From PALSA-600 sp963842335 (GTDB lineage: Bacteria > Actinomycetota > Thermoleophilia > Gaiellales > Gaiellaceae): a stretch of DNA of 64,000 nt. The stretch is from NCBI GenBank assembly GCA_963842335.1, contig CAWJGF010000019.1, positions 1 to 64,000 of the forward strand, written 5' to 3'. Shown in pieces: positions 56,073 through 64,000 of this stretch (positions are counted from its first letter, which is position 1; every line of letters begins with the position of its first letter). The position numbers and the translations under genes were made by a program. A model generated the notes under the pieces. The model was not told where the DNA came from, searched no databases, and worked only from the letters and a program-made list of their open reading frames with translations.

Positions 56073-57689
56073 CTAGGCAGCCACCACGTCGCGACGCCGG
56101 AAGAGCCCGAGCGCAGCCAGCGCGGCAACTGCGCCGATCGAAACCAGAACACCCGCCGCAACTGCGCGAAAGGGCTCGCTCGGCACCAGGCCGACGTGGG
56201 CGAAGGGCGTCAACTCGACGACCCAGTGCGGCACGCCGAGCAGCGACCCCACGAGCTGCCAGAGAAATGCAACCGCGACCAGGCCGTACGAGACCCCGGC
56301 GCTCGCACGAGGCACGACGGCGTAGGCGAGCGCCGCCAGCCCGAGGAAGAGCAGCGCCACGGGCAGGCAGTTCGCACCCGCTTCGAGCATGCGCGGCAGC
56401 GGGACGGTGACTCCGGCTGCGGAGGCGCCCGCCCACGTCACGGCCCCCGCCAGTAGCGACAGCCCCGACGCGGCACACGTCGCCAGAACCAGGCGCCCGC
56501 CGAGCCAGCCGCGCCGCCCGACCGGCAGCGCCAGCAGCGTCTCGAGCTGCTGCTCGGCTTCCTCGCGGCGTGCCGCGCCGACCTGAGCGCACACGAACAG
56601 GCTGACAGCCAGGACGAAGAAGATGAACACGAAGGCCAGATAGCCGGTCGACGTCGTGATCGAGCCGGAGCCGAGCTTCGCGATCTCCAGCTGCACCTTC
56701 GCCGGGATCCCGGCAGAGGTCACGCTCTGGGAGACGACGCCGAGGACGGCCGCAAAGACCACGATGCCGATCGTCCAGACGATCAGGCTCCCCCGTTCAC
56801 TGCGCACGGCCTGAGCTGTCGGCGAGGACAGGAACCGCAACCGCGGCGCAGCGGCGTCGCGCGCAGGCAGCACGCCGGTGCCGACGTCGCGCGTACCGGC
56901 CATGCGTTCGGCGACGAGGAGCAGCACGACCGTCAGACCCGCCGGGAGCAGAAGGACGAGCGGTTCGGGGTGGTCGAAAGGTCGCAGCTCCTCCGCCCAG
57001 CCGAGCGGTGTGAGCCAACGCAGCCAGCCGAAGCCGGTTGCCGTGTCCGCGATCACGCGAAGCAGAAAGAGGAGCCCGACAGCCGCACCGCCGACTTCGA
57101 GCGCGACGCGTCGCGTGGGCGCAAGCTGGCTCGCGACTGCGCCCACACCGGCGCAGACCGGTGCGACGGAGATAGTCGCGAGCGCCAGGTACGCAGCTCC
57201 GCCGGCAGCGAGGCCGCCGCCGAGGAATCCGGCCAGCTCGGCGACCCACAGGATGGCGATGCCTGCCCCGACTGCGGCCAAGGCCGAGAGATAGGCCGTG
57301 CGCCGTCCGACGACTCCGGCCAGCACGAGCTCGGCCCGGCCGGCGTCCTCATCGGCCCGGAGGGCGCGCACGGCAGCGAGCAATCCGAACACCGCCGCGA
57401 CGATTGCGAGCGTCCCCCCGACGCGCCAGGCGGTGTAGCCGGCGATCGTCCGCAGATCGTGCGGCTCGCCGTAGAAGAGTCGAAGCGCCTTGTTCCCCGC
57501 AAAATCTCGCGCGAACGCGATGCGGTCCGACGGGGTCGGATAGGTGTGGCGATAGCCCACCGGTTGGATGTACGCGTAGACCGCAAACAGCGTTCCGAAG
57601 ACGGCGGTCCGGACGCGTGTATCTCGAAACGCTCGAACTGCGAGGGCGCGAGCGGGTCCAAGCTGCGAGCCCGATTCAGCGCTCGACAC
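56073..57689 (-). CDS. ABC-2 type exporter permease (polyketide antibiotic exporter-like)
   Basis: A 538-residue permease with about 12 helices in two similar halves, each opening with a cytoplasmic segment (PARALAVRAFRDTRVRTAVFG and SSPTAQAVRSERGSLIVWTIG). The loops DEDAGRAELVLAGVVGRRTAYLSA and EEAEQQLETLLALPVGRRGWLGGRL are the coupling segments seen in TnrB3/ABC-2 antibiotic exporters. GTG 57689 overlaps the stop of the ATPase gene by 14 bp. Forms an exporter with that ATPase; substrate unknown. Confidence 0.9.
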   Translation of the reverse strand: MSSAESGSQLGPARALAVRAFRDTRVRTAVFGTLFAVYAYIQPVGYRHTYPTPSDRIAFARDFAGNKALRLFYGEPHDLRTIAGYTAWRVGGTLAIVAAVFGLLAAVRALRADEDAGRAELVLAGVVGRRTAYLSALAAVGAGIAILWVAELAGFLGGGLAAGGAAYLALATISVAPVCAGVGAVASQLAPTRRVALEVGGAAVGLLFLLRVIADTATGFGWLRWLTPLGWAEELRPFDHPEPLVLLLPAGLTVVLLLVAERMAGTRDVGTGVLPARDAAAPRLRFLSSPTAQAVRSERGSLIVWTIGIVVFAAVLGVVSQSVTSAGIPAKVQLEIAKLGSGSITTSTGYLAFVFIFFVLAVSLFVCAQVGAARREEAEQQLETLLALPVGRRGWLGGRLVLATCAASGLSLLAGAVTWAGASAAGVTVPLPRMLEAGANCLPVALLFLGLAALAYAVVPRASAGVSYGLVAVAFLWQLVGSLLGVPHWVVELTPFAHVGLVPSEPFRAVAAGVLVSIGAVAALAALGLFRRRDVVAA

Positions 57690-58596
57690 TGACTTCAGCG
57701 TCGACAGTGCGAGCAGGCTGGTCGTAATGGTGCAGGAAGATCTCTTCGAGCGACGGCTCGCGGCTCGTGAGGGTTGCCACCGGGTGCTTGGCAAGCGCGG
57801 CGATCAGAGGGCCGATGCCGCCCGAGACCTCGAACCGCAGTGCGTTGGCCCCCGACCGCTCGACCCGAACCCCCGGCAGCGGCGGCAACGTGGGAGTCTC
57901 GCCCGTGAAGGTCACCTCGACCGTCTGCGCGGCCAGATGACGAAGGTCGGTGAGCGTCCCCTCGTCGACGAGCTTTCCCTCGCGGAGGATCCCGACGCGA
58001 TCGCACACCGCTTCCACCTCGCTCAGGATGTGCGACGAGAGAAACACTGTCTGCCCGCGTTCCTTCGCTTCCTGGATGCAAGCTCGGAACGCCATCTCCA
58101 TCAGCGGATCGAGGCCGCTCGTCGGCTCATCGAGGAGGAGCAGGTCTGCACGGGTGGAGAGCGCCGCGATCAGCAGCACCTTCTGGCGGTTGCCTTTCGA
58201 AAGCGCCCGGATCTTCTTGCGGGTGTCGAGCTGGAAGCGCGAGATGAGAACCTCGCGATACGCGACATCGAGGCAGCCGTGCAACCGCGCGAGAAACTCG
58301 AATGTCTCGGCGCCCGTCATCGAAGGCCAGAGGAACGGCTCGCCCGCGACGTATGCCACCCGCCGATGCGCAGTCACGGGATCGCCCCACGCGTCGATTC
58401 CGAAGAGCTCCGCGCGGCCGCTCGTCGGACGGTGCAGCCCGAGGAGCAAGCGGATCGTCGTGGTCTTGCCGGCGCCGTTTGGCCCCAGGTAGCCGTAGAC
58501 CTCGCCCTCGCGGACGTTCAGGTCGAGGCCGTCGAGCGCGAGTGTCTCCCCGTACCGTTTGCTGAGTCGCGTCGTCGCGATCGCGGGGTTCGGCAA
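57676..58596 (-). CDS. ABC transporter ATP-binding protein (drug/antibiotic exporter type)
   Basis: A 306-residue ATPase: Walker A LGPNGAGKTTTIRLL, signature LSKGNRQKV, Walker B LLLLDEPTSGLDPLME and H-loop FLSSHILSEVEAVCDRVGIL. The C-terminal extension (about 220-300, EVTFTGETPTLPPL to EPSLEEIFLHHY) is the DrrA-type domain of antibiotic exporters. It starts at TTG 58596, 6 bp after the MMPL stop, so the three export genes may be cotranscribed. Confidence 0.93.
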   Translation of the reverse strand: MPNPAIATTRLSKRYGETLALDGLDLNVREGEVYGYLGPNGAGKTTTIRLLLGLHRPTSGRAELFGIDAWGDPVTAHRRVAYVAGEPFLWPSMTGAETFEFLARLHGCLDVAYREVLISRFQLDTRKKIRALSKGNRQKVLLIAALSTRADLLLLDEPTSGLDPLMEMAFRACIQEAKERGQTVFLSSHILSEVEAVCDRVGILREGKLVDEGTLTDLRHLAAQTVEVTFTGETPTLPPLPGVRVERSGANALRFEVSGGIGPLIAALAKHPVATLTSREPSLEEIFLHHYDQPARTVDAEVSVER

Positions 58597-58602
58597 CGGA
58601 AA

Positions 58603-60912
58603 CTACGGGCTCGAGGGGCTCGGCTCCGGTTCGGGCCGCGGCGCGCGCGTGCCGCGCGAGGCACGTTCGCCCGGCGCCTCGATCGTGATGTCTGGGAGCG
58701 CCTTCTCGAGCCAGCCGGGGATCCACCAGGCCCGCTCGCGCAGAATCGTGAGCAGCGCGGGCACGAAAGTGAGCCGCATCAGCAGCGCGTCGGTGAGGAT
58801 CGCGACGCCGAGCAGGAGGCCGAACTCCTTCGAGACCCGGTCGGGGCTGAGCAGGAACGAGAAGAACACCGACGACATGATCAGCGCGGCGGCGACGATC
58901 ACCCGTCCGACACCCGCAACGCCGTCCTTCACTGCCTCGACCGTGTCTTCGCCATGCACGTGCTCCTCACGGATCCGGCTCATCAGAAACACCTCGTAGT
59001 CCATCGACAAACCGAAGAGAATCGCGAAGGCGATCGGCGGCACGAAGCTCTCGATCGGCCCGGTGCGGTCGAGCCCGATGATTCCCATGCCAAATCCCTT
59101 CTGGACGACGAGCGTCAGCACGCCGAAACCGACGAGGGCCGACAGGAGCGTCGTCAGCGCCGCCTTCAGCGCGATCACCGCGGAGCGGAATGCCATCGCG
59201 AGCAGCAGGAACGTGATGCCGATGATGTAGAGCAGGAACCAGGGCGCGTGCGAGAAGATCTGATGCCCGATGTCGGTGAACGCCGCGTTCGAGCCCGAGA
59301 CGTACGCGCGTGCGCTCGAGCCCGCGAGTGTCTCCGGGATCACGGTGTGCCGAAGCTGTGAGACGAGGTCGTCGGTCTTCGAGTCTTGCGGCTTGTACTT
59401 CCCGTACGTGTTCACGATCGCGACGGACGCCTTCTCGGCGGTCTTCGCGTTGTAGATCGGCTTGTCGACCTGCGACAGCCCCGGCACTTGCTTGAGCGCG
59501 GTCTCGAGCTTCGCGGCCGCGGCGTGATCGGACTGCATGTCGACAACGACCGGGATCGGCTCGGTGAATCCAGGCCCGAAGCCCTTCGTCAGCAGGTCGT
59601 ACGCCTGGCGGGTGGTCTGCGCCTTCGGCGCCGTTCCGGCGTCGGCCAGGCCGAGCCGAACAGCGAGCACCGGTGACGCAAGCAGCAGCAGCACGACGAG
59701 CACGACCGGCAGGACGACCTTCGCATTGCGCGAGACGAAGCGTCCCCACGCGGCAATCGGCGTCCGCGCCTGGCCCTCACGCGACTCGTCGACGCTCGGC
59801 AGCCCGAGCCGGCCACGGTCGATCTTCTGGCCGAGCAGCGACAGCACCGCGGGCAGCAGCGAGTTTGCGAGCAGCACGGCGGTGAGGACGCCGAGCGCGC
59901 TGCCAATCCCGAGCTTCGTGATGAAGTCGAGGCCGATCAGCGCCAGGCCCGTGATCGAGATCGCCACGGTCACACCGGCGAAGATCACAGCGCGCCCGGC
60001 GGTCGCCCCTGCGGCGGCCGCTGCTTCCTGTGGCTCCAGCCCCTCGTGCAGGAACTGCCGGAAACGGGTGACGATGAAGAGGGTGTAGTCGATCCCGACG
60101 CCGAGACCGATCATCGGGACGAGGATCTCGGTGATCGTGTTGAAGTGCGTGAGCCGGGCCGCGAGGAACAAGAGCAAGAACGCTCCCAGCACCGCCGTGA
60201 TCGCGAAGAGGAGCGGGATCACCGTCGGCACGAGCGCGCGGAACAGCACCATCAGGATGAAGAACGCAGCGACGAGGCCGATGATGTCGCTGCTGCCCTG
60301 CGTCGGTGGCGCGTTCTCGGCCTCTCCGGTGAACTGCACCTGCAGGCCGGCCGTCGCGGCGATCGACCGCAGCTGATCCTCGAGCGCGACGACACCCGAC
60401 CGGGGCAGCTCGAACCCGGTGCGGTCGTACTGCACATCGAAGAACGCGACCTGGCGGCTTCCGGACAGCTGCGTCGATCCGGCCTCGAGGGGGCTCGTGA
60501 TCGCTGAGACGTCCTTCGGATGCTCGTCGAGCGAGCGCTGGGATGCCTGGCCGGCCGCGAGCATCTTCTGAATCGTCGCGGCGCCCTTCGCCGCGTCGAG
60601 ACGCTGCCCGGGGGGCGCCGCGACTACGACACGCAGCGCTGCACCCTTCTGAGCGCCGAACTTGGCGGTGATCAGGTCGGTCGCCCGCTGCGTGTCCGAT
60701 CCGGGAATCTTGAAGTCGTTGATCAGCTTGCCGTGGAACGCGACGTTCAGGCCGATGAGAACGACGAACACGCCGAGCCAGCTGAGCACCACGCGCCAGG
60801 GATGGTGGGCGCAGGCGCCTGCGATCCGCGCGAGGCCGCCGGTGTGCGCCACGCGCCGCTCGGCCGCAAGATCCGGACCGGGCGCATGGTGGTGGTTGTC
60901 GGCGGCGCTCAC
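58603..60912 (-). CDS. MMPL family RND transporter
   Basis: A 769-residue, 12-helix RND protein of the actinobacterial MMPL family. Two MMPL domains each have an external loop and a five-helix bundle: the first has FFILMVLFRALVPTVIPLLFAI and GLGVGIDYTLFIVTRFRQFLHEG, the second FAILFGLSMDYEVFLMSRIREEHVHGEDT, with Asp-Tyr pairs in both helix 4 and helix 10 that carry protons. It exports lipids, siderophores or drugs in relatives. Starts at GTG 60912. Confidence 0.94.
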   Translation of the reverse strand: MSAADNHHHAPGPDLAAERRVAHTGGLARIAGACAHHPWRVVLSWLGVFVVLIGLNVAFHGKLINDFKIPGSDTQRATDLITAKFGAQKGAALRVVVAAPPGQRLDAAKGAATIQKMLAAGQASQRSLDEHPKDVSAITSPLEAGSTQLSGSRQVAFFDVQYDRTGFELPRSGVVALEDQLRSIAATAGLQVQFTGEAENAPPTQGSSDIIGLVAAFFILMVLFRALVPTVIPLLFAITAVLGAFLLLFLAARLTHFNTITEILVPMIGLGVGIDYTLFIVTRFRQFLHEGLEPQEAAAAAGATAGRAVIFAGVTVAISITGLALIGLDFITKLGIGSALGVLTAVLLANSLLPAVLSLLGQKIDRGRLGLPSVDESREGQARTPIAAWGRFVSRNAKVVLPVVLVVLLLLASPVLAVRLGLADAGTAPKAQTTRQAYDLLTKGFGPGFTEPIPVVVDMQSDHAAAAKLETALKQVPGLSQVDKPIYNAKTAEKASVAIVNTYGKYKPQDSKTDDLVSQLRHTVIPETLAGSSARAYVSGSNAAFTDIGHQIFSHAPWFLLYIIGITFLLLAMAFRSAVIALKAALTTLLSALVGFGVLTLVVQKGFGMGIIGLDRTGPIESFVPPIAFAILFGLSMDYEVFLMSRIREEHVHGEDTVEAVKDGVAGVGRVIVAAALIMSSVFFSFLLSPDRVSKEFGLLLGVAILTDALLMRLTFVPALLTILRERAWWIPGWLEKALPDITIEAPGERASRGTRAPRPEPEPSPSSP

Positions 60913-61136
60913 AGGCCTACCCTCGTCGCTCCAGCATCGTGCATGTGCCGTCTCCCCCCGAAATCGAACTCGCTGTCATGTCCAAGACTAGACGGAGCTA
61001 CGCACCCGAACTCATCCCTCCGCCACGAAATTCGTGTCAGCCCGGAGTCAAACCCGCGTCAACAGTGGTTACTCATCCGGCAGGTCGTCCTCCTTTGCGA
61101 GAATCTGCGCTCTCGAGCCATGGAAAGGCAGGTCAG
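60913..61136. other. 224-bp divergent intergenic region
   Basis: Between the MMPL gene (minus) and the aldo/keto reductase (plus). No convincing -10 box within leaderless distance of either start and no large inverted repeat. An open frame crosses it in phase with the reductase but shows no homology to the family N-terminus. Confidence 0.5.
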
Positions 61137-62000
61137 ATGAGCACCTTCTCCGCAACCTCCGTTCCGACGATCGACCTCAACGACGGCCGCCCCATCCCAC
61201 AACTCGGTTTCGGGGTCTTCCAGATCCCCCAGATCGACACCGAAGAGGCGGTGAGCGTCGCTCTCGAGGCCGGGTACCGGCACATCGACACCGCCGAGAT
61301 GTACGGGAACGAGCAGGGCGTCGGCGCAGCACTCCGCGCCTCAGGGCTCGACCGGGCCGATGTGTACATCACGAGCAAGCTGAACAACGGCTTCCACCGG
61401 CCCGACGATGCGCGCGCCGCGTTCACCAGGACGCTCACGGAGCTCGGCACCGACTACGTCGACCTGTTCCTGATCCACTGGCCGTTGCCGACCCTCTACG
61501 ACGGCGACTTCGTCTCGACTTGGCAGACGCTCGAGGAGTTCCGCGCGGACGGACGGGCGCGCTCGATCGGCGTGTCGAACTTCCAGGTGGCACATCTCGA
61601 GCGCCTGGCGGCCGAGACGGAGGTCGTGCCCGCGGTGAACCAGGTCGAGCTGCATCCGTATTTCCAGAACCACGACGTCGACGGCTACGGCCGTGCGCAC
61701 GGCATCGCAACCGAGGCGTGGGCGCCGATCGCGCAGGGAAAGGTGCTCCACGAACCCGTGCTCCGCACCATCGCTGACCGGTTCGGCAAGTCGCCGGCGC
61801 AGGTCGTCCTCCGCTGGCACATCCAGCGCGGGAACATCGTCTTTCCCAAGTCGGTCACGCCCGCGCGGATCAAGGAGAACTTCGCGCTGTTCGACTTCCA
61901 GCTCGAACCGGATGACGTCGACCAGATCGACGCGCTCGACCGGGGTGAAGCCGGGCGCGACGGCCCGAACCCGGACGTGTTCGCTTACGTGCCTGCCTAG
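61137..62000 (+). CDS. Aldo/keto reductase, 2,5-diketo-D-gluconate reductase-like
   Basis: A 287-residue (alpha/beta)8 barrel NADPH reductase. The catalytic tetrad is complete: Asp in GYRHIDTAEMYGNE, Tyr in the same motif, Lys in VYITSKLNN and His in DLFLIHWP. Signature GRARSIGVSNFQVAHLERL and the C-terminal IVFPKSVTPARIKENFALFDF (NADPH 2'-phosphate site) place it in the AKR5 group. ATG 61137 is preceded by a weak purine-rich GGAAAGG at a distance. Converges with the FAD oxidase, 12 bp between stops. Confidence 0.94.
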   Translation: MSTFSATSVPTIDLNDGRPIPQLGFGVFQIPQIDTEEAVSVALEAGYRHIDTAEMYGNEQGVGAALRASGLDRADVYITSKLNNGFHRPDDARAAFTRTLTELGTDYVDLFLIHWPLPTLYDGDFVSTWQTLEEFRADGRARSIGVSNFQVAHLERLAAETEVVPAVNQVELHPYFQNHDVDGYGRAHGIATEAWAPIAQGKVLHEPVLRTIADRFGKSPAQVVLRWHIQRGNIVFPKSVTPARIKENFALFDFQLEPDDVDQIDALDRGEAGRDGPNPDVFAYVPA

Positions 62001-62012
62001 ACGGCTGAGCAT

Positions 62013-63251
62013 CTAGAGCTCGTCGGCCGAGACGAAGCGATCGATGAAGGCGTTGCGGAAGGCTCCGCCGCTGTCGAGGCTCGCCCGGAGCCGGCGAAAC
62101 TCCGGCAGCTTCGGGTAGACCCCTTCGATCTCCTGCGCCGAGGCCGCGAACAGCTTGCCCCAGTGCGGCCGGAAGCCAAACGGGGCGAGTGCGGCCTCGA
62201 TCGCAGGCAGGACCGCGAGAACCTCGTCGCTCCGCGGTTGCCACGTGAAGTGAAAGGCGATGCTGTCCTGCCCGTAGAACGGACTGAGCCAGAGCGTGTC
62301 CGCGGCGACGGCCCGGATCTCCGAGATGAGGAGGAGCGGCGAGACGACCGGTCCGAGGCGCCGAAGCTCCCGCACAGCGGCGGCCCCATCCTCGCGCGGG
62401 ACGATGTACTCGGACTGGAGCTCCGCGCCGCCGCTCGGTGTGAAGCCGAGGCGGAAGTGCGGCAGCCGTTCGGCGGACGGGCCGGGAGTTCCCAACTGCT
62501 CGGTGCAGTTCTGCCACGGCGACCCCGGCACCGGATTGCGCGACTGCGTGGCAGGAGTCGCGCCGAAGTAGGGCGAGTGCGGGTCGAGCTCGTCCTTCGT
62601 CTTCACCCAGACCTGGTCGACTCCCCGCTCCGTCCACGTGGTGAACAGGCTCACGCTGTAGCCGCCTGCGAGAATCTCGTTCAAGCTCGTTTCGAGAGCC
62701 ACCCAGGGAAGCTCCTCGAATACGTACTGGCGCAGCGCGAACTCCGGAACGACATCGAGTGACACGCGTGCCGCCAGGCCAAGCGCCCCGAGGCTGACGA
62801 CGGTGCCGTCGAAGTCCTCATCGCCGCGCCGCAGCCGACGAATCGAACCGTCTGCTCCGACGAGGTCGAGTGCCGAGACCGAAGCGGCGAGCGACTGGTT
62901 CCTCGCACCGGAACCGTGGGTGCCGGTGGCGATCGCCCCACCGACCGAGATGTGCGGCAGCGACGCAAAGTTCGGGACTGCAAGACCGTGCTCGGCGAGC
63001 GCGCTGCCGAGCTCCCCGTAGCGGATGCCCGCCTCCACGACCACGGTCTGCGCGCCGATCTCGATGATGCGGTTCAGGTGCTCGGTCGAAAGCAGGAGGT
63101 CAGCCGAGTCCGCAACGACGGTGAACGAATGCCGCGTACCGAGTGGTCGCAGCGCCGCGTTGGTCGCGACCAGCTCTTGCGCCTCCTCGACCGACGTCGG
63201 CCGGACGACGCGCGCCGTCGAGTAGGTGACATTGCCGGCCCAGTTCTTCAC
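62013..63251 (-). CDS. FAD-binding oxidase of the alditol oxidase / aldonolactone oxidase family
   Basis: A 412-residue flavoprotein, close in length to Streptomyces AldO (about 418). The PCMH FAD domain has LRPLGTRHSFT, VVVEAGIRYGELG and ISVGGAIATGTHGSGARNQSL, where the His of THGSG is the covalent FAD attachment site in this family. The C-terminal ALO domain ends with FRPHWGKLFAAS and GGAFRNAFIDRF, matching alditol or xylitol oxidases. It would oxidise a sugar alcohol with O2. Starts at GTG 63251. Confidence 0.92.
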   Translation of the reverse strand: MKNWAGNVTYSTARVVRPTSVEEAQELVATNAALRPLGTRHSFTVVADSADLLLSTEHLNRIIEIGAQTVVVEAGIRYGELGSALAEHGLAVPNFASLPHISVGGAIATGTHGSGARNQSLAASVSALDLVGADGSIRRLRRGDEDFDGTVVSLGALGLAARVSLDVVPEFALRQYVFEELPWVALETSLNEILAGGYSVSLFTTWTERGVDQVWVKTKDELDPHSPYFGATPATQSRNPVPGSPWQNCTEQLGTPGPSAERLPHFRLGFTPSGGAELQSEYIVPREDGAAAVRELRRLGPVVSPLLLISEIRAVAADTLWLSPFYGQDSIAFHFTWQPRSDEVLAVLPAIEAALAPFGFRPHWGKLFAASAQEIEGVYPKLPEFRRLRASLDSGGAFRNAFIDRFVSADEL

Positions 63252-63324
63252 AGCGAGAGCCCGGGGCGCCGGCTGCAGTTGCGCGCCGCCCCGGGGTCTC
63301 CTGTGCTTCCAGGCGTTTCTCGAA

Positions 63325-63882
63325 TCAGGCCAGTGCGCAACTCACGTTCGGGTTCCACATCGAGAAGGTGCCGCTCGGGTTGTGCTTCCAGATCCACGCA
63401 TGCAGAGAATAGAACGCGGGCAGTCCGAAACGATTCGGGCTCGCAGTGAAGTTGAACTGCTGTCCGAAAAGCGTGGGCGGAGATGCGTGAGTCGCGTCCC
63501 AGGCCGACTGCACGACGATGTACTCGAGCGCGACGAGCCGGAGCCTGCCGTGCTTCTCGGGCTCGTAGACGAGCGCCTCGGGTGATGCCGCATCGATCGA
63601 CGGGTCGCCGACGAGCGTGCTGTTGACGTAGTGGATGCCCATTGCGCCCATCTGCGGCATGTCGGTCATTGCGATGCACGCGATGCCGTTCACATCCTTG
63701 AAGCGCCCGTAACCGGCGTGGATCGCGACATCGACGTTGTGGTCGCGAGCCGTTGCCCGGGCAGCGTCGGCCAGGCTGCCCCGGCCACCACCGCCCGAAG
63801 CGGCCGCCGCGATGCCGATGCCGGCGATGCTGAGCGTGGCGGCGGCGAACACGGCGATCGCGAGCCAGTGCTTGTGTCTCAT
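63325..63882 (-). CDS. Secreted protein of unknown function
   Basis: A 185-residue exported protein. The signal peptide MRHKHWLAIAVFAAATLSIAGIGIAAAAS has a hydrophobic core and an A-x-A cleavage site near 26-28. The mature part has VDVAIHAGYGRFKDVNGIACIAM, MGAMGIHYVN, PEALVYEPEKHGRLRLVALEYIV and a Trp/His-rich end (FYSLHAWIWKHNPSGTFSMWNPNVSC). I recognise no named family. ATG 63882 has GAGGAGAAG upstream. A second gene ends 26 bp upstream on the same strand, so they may form an operon. Confidence 0.75.
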   Translation of the reverse strand: MRHKHWLAIAVFAAATLSIAGIGIAAAASGGGGRGSLADAARATARDHNVDVAIHAGYGRFKDVNGIACIAMTDMPQMGAMGIHYVNSTLVGDPSIDAASPEALVYEPEKHGRLRLVALEYIVVQSAWDATHASPPTLFGQQFNFTASPNRFGLPAFYSLHAWIWKHNPSGTFSMWNPNVSCALA

Positions 63883-63907
63883 GGTTTCTTCTCCTCATTG
63901 GTGGTTC

Positions 63908-64000
63908 TCAGTGGTTGAAGTACGGGTCGAGCACGTGCACTCGAGTGATGCGGTCGACGGGGAGGGCGTTCCGGGTAGCGGTCGTCCTGATCGCTTCCGG
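63908..64000 (-). CDS. C-terminal end of an unidentified gene, cut by window edge
   Basis: A frame open from the window edge to a TGA at 63910-63908, encoding 30 residues ending RNALPVDRITRVHVLDPYFNH. The charged-then-aromatic ending and the position 26 bp before the secreted-protein gene suggest a real protein terminus. Too short to assign. Confidence 0.4.
   Translation of the reverse strand, partial: PEAIRTTATRNALPVDRITRVHVLDPYFNH

Noticed and set aside
57727..59361. 544-codon frame on the plus strand
   Set aside because: Antisense to the ABC ATPase and MMPL genes; no recognisable domain.

Overview
This 64 kb window looks like chromosomal DNA of a high-GC actinobacterium, most probably a soil Thermoleophilia relative (Solirubrobacterales or Gaiellales type). 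The lineage is an inference from base composition, heavy GTG/TTG start use, 4-bp ATGA/GTGA/TTGA gene overlaps, Tm-1-like/PEP-hydrolase-like gene pairs and CoxMSL-type hydroxylase clusters. Nearly all of the DNA is coding. I see no tRNA, rRNA, CRISPR array, prophage or transposase. The content is almost entirely catabolic: many compact operons for small organic acids, sugars and heterocycles, each with its own transporter, accessory cupin or regulator.

Layout. 1-4.8 kb: tail of an APC permease, a secreted DUF1906 protein, a DksA-like protein without zinc ligands, and a PAS-GGDEF-EAL protein. 4.9-13.4 kb: lutABC (L-lactate oxidation) and glcDEF (glycolate or D-lactate oxidation) on the plus strand. 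Between them on the minus strand lie a sugar isomerase and a frameshifted Gfo/Idh/MocA oxidoreductase. 13.5-21.6 kb (minus): a nine-gene run of VOC protein, LivH, LivM, binding protein, LivG, LivF, Tm-1-like protein, PEP-hydrolase-like TIM barrel and cupin, facing a divergent LysR regulator. 22.6-30.7 kb: a lipoprotein, then an eight-gene minus-strand operon (SMP-30 lactonase, isochorismatase-like, aldehyde dehydrogenase, NIPSNAP, SDR, cupin, ThDP enzyme, amidase) that reads as an undescribed degradation route.

31-38.5 kb: a divergent molybdenum hydroxylase locus. The minus side carries maturation factors (MoxR, CoxE-type VWA, XdhC in two pieces). The plus side carries the structural genes, with the molybdopterin subunit split in two, followed by a cupin and a tautomerase. 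38.6-45.2 kb: a B12-dependent diol/glycerol dehydratase (large and medium subunits fused, small subunit separate) divergent from a four-gene set resembling a non-phosphorylative pentose pathway. 45-50.6 kb: MFS transporter, monooxygenase, FAH-family enzyme and CoA-transferase (minus), then a sugar epimerase, 2-hydroxyacid dehydrogenase and Dabb protein (plus). 50.7-64 kb: L,D-transpeptidase, LLM flavoprotein, orphan histidine kinase, TPR protein, an ABC-2 exporter, an MMPL transporter, an aldo/keto reductase, an alditol-oxidase-like flavoprotein, a secreted protein of unknown function and the tail of one further gene.

The most unusual signals are non-coding. Three intergenic regions each hold a pair of imperfect direct repeats built on a 13-bp palindrome of the same 6+1+6 design but different sequence; one pair shows a compensatory base change in its stem. 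A second theme is a -10-like hexamer placed 6-8 nt before the start codon of many first genes, suggesting leaderless transcripts. Among proteins, the zinc-less DksA homologue, the split molybdopterin subunit, the cysteine-less isochorismatase homologue and the Tm-1-like gene pair tied to a Liv transporter deserve follow-up.
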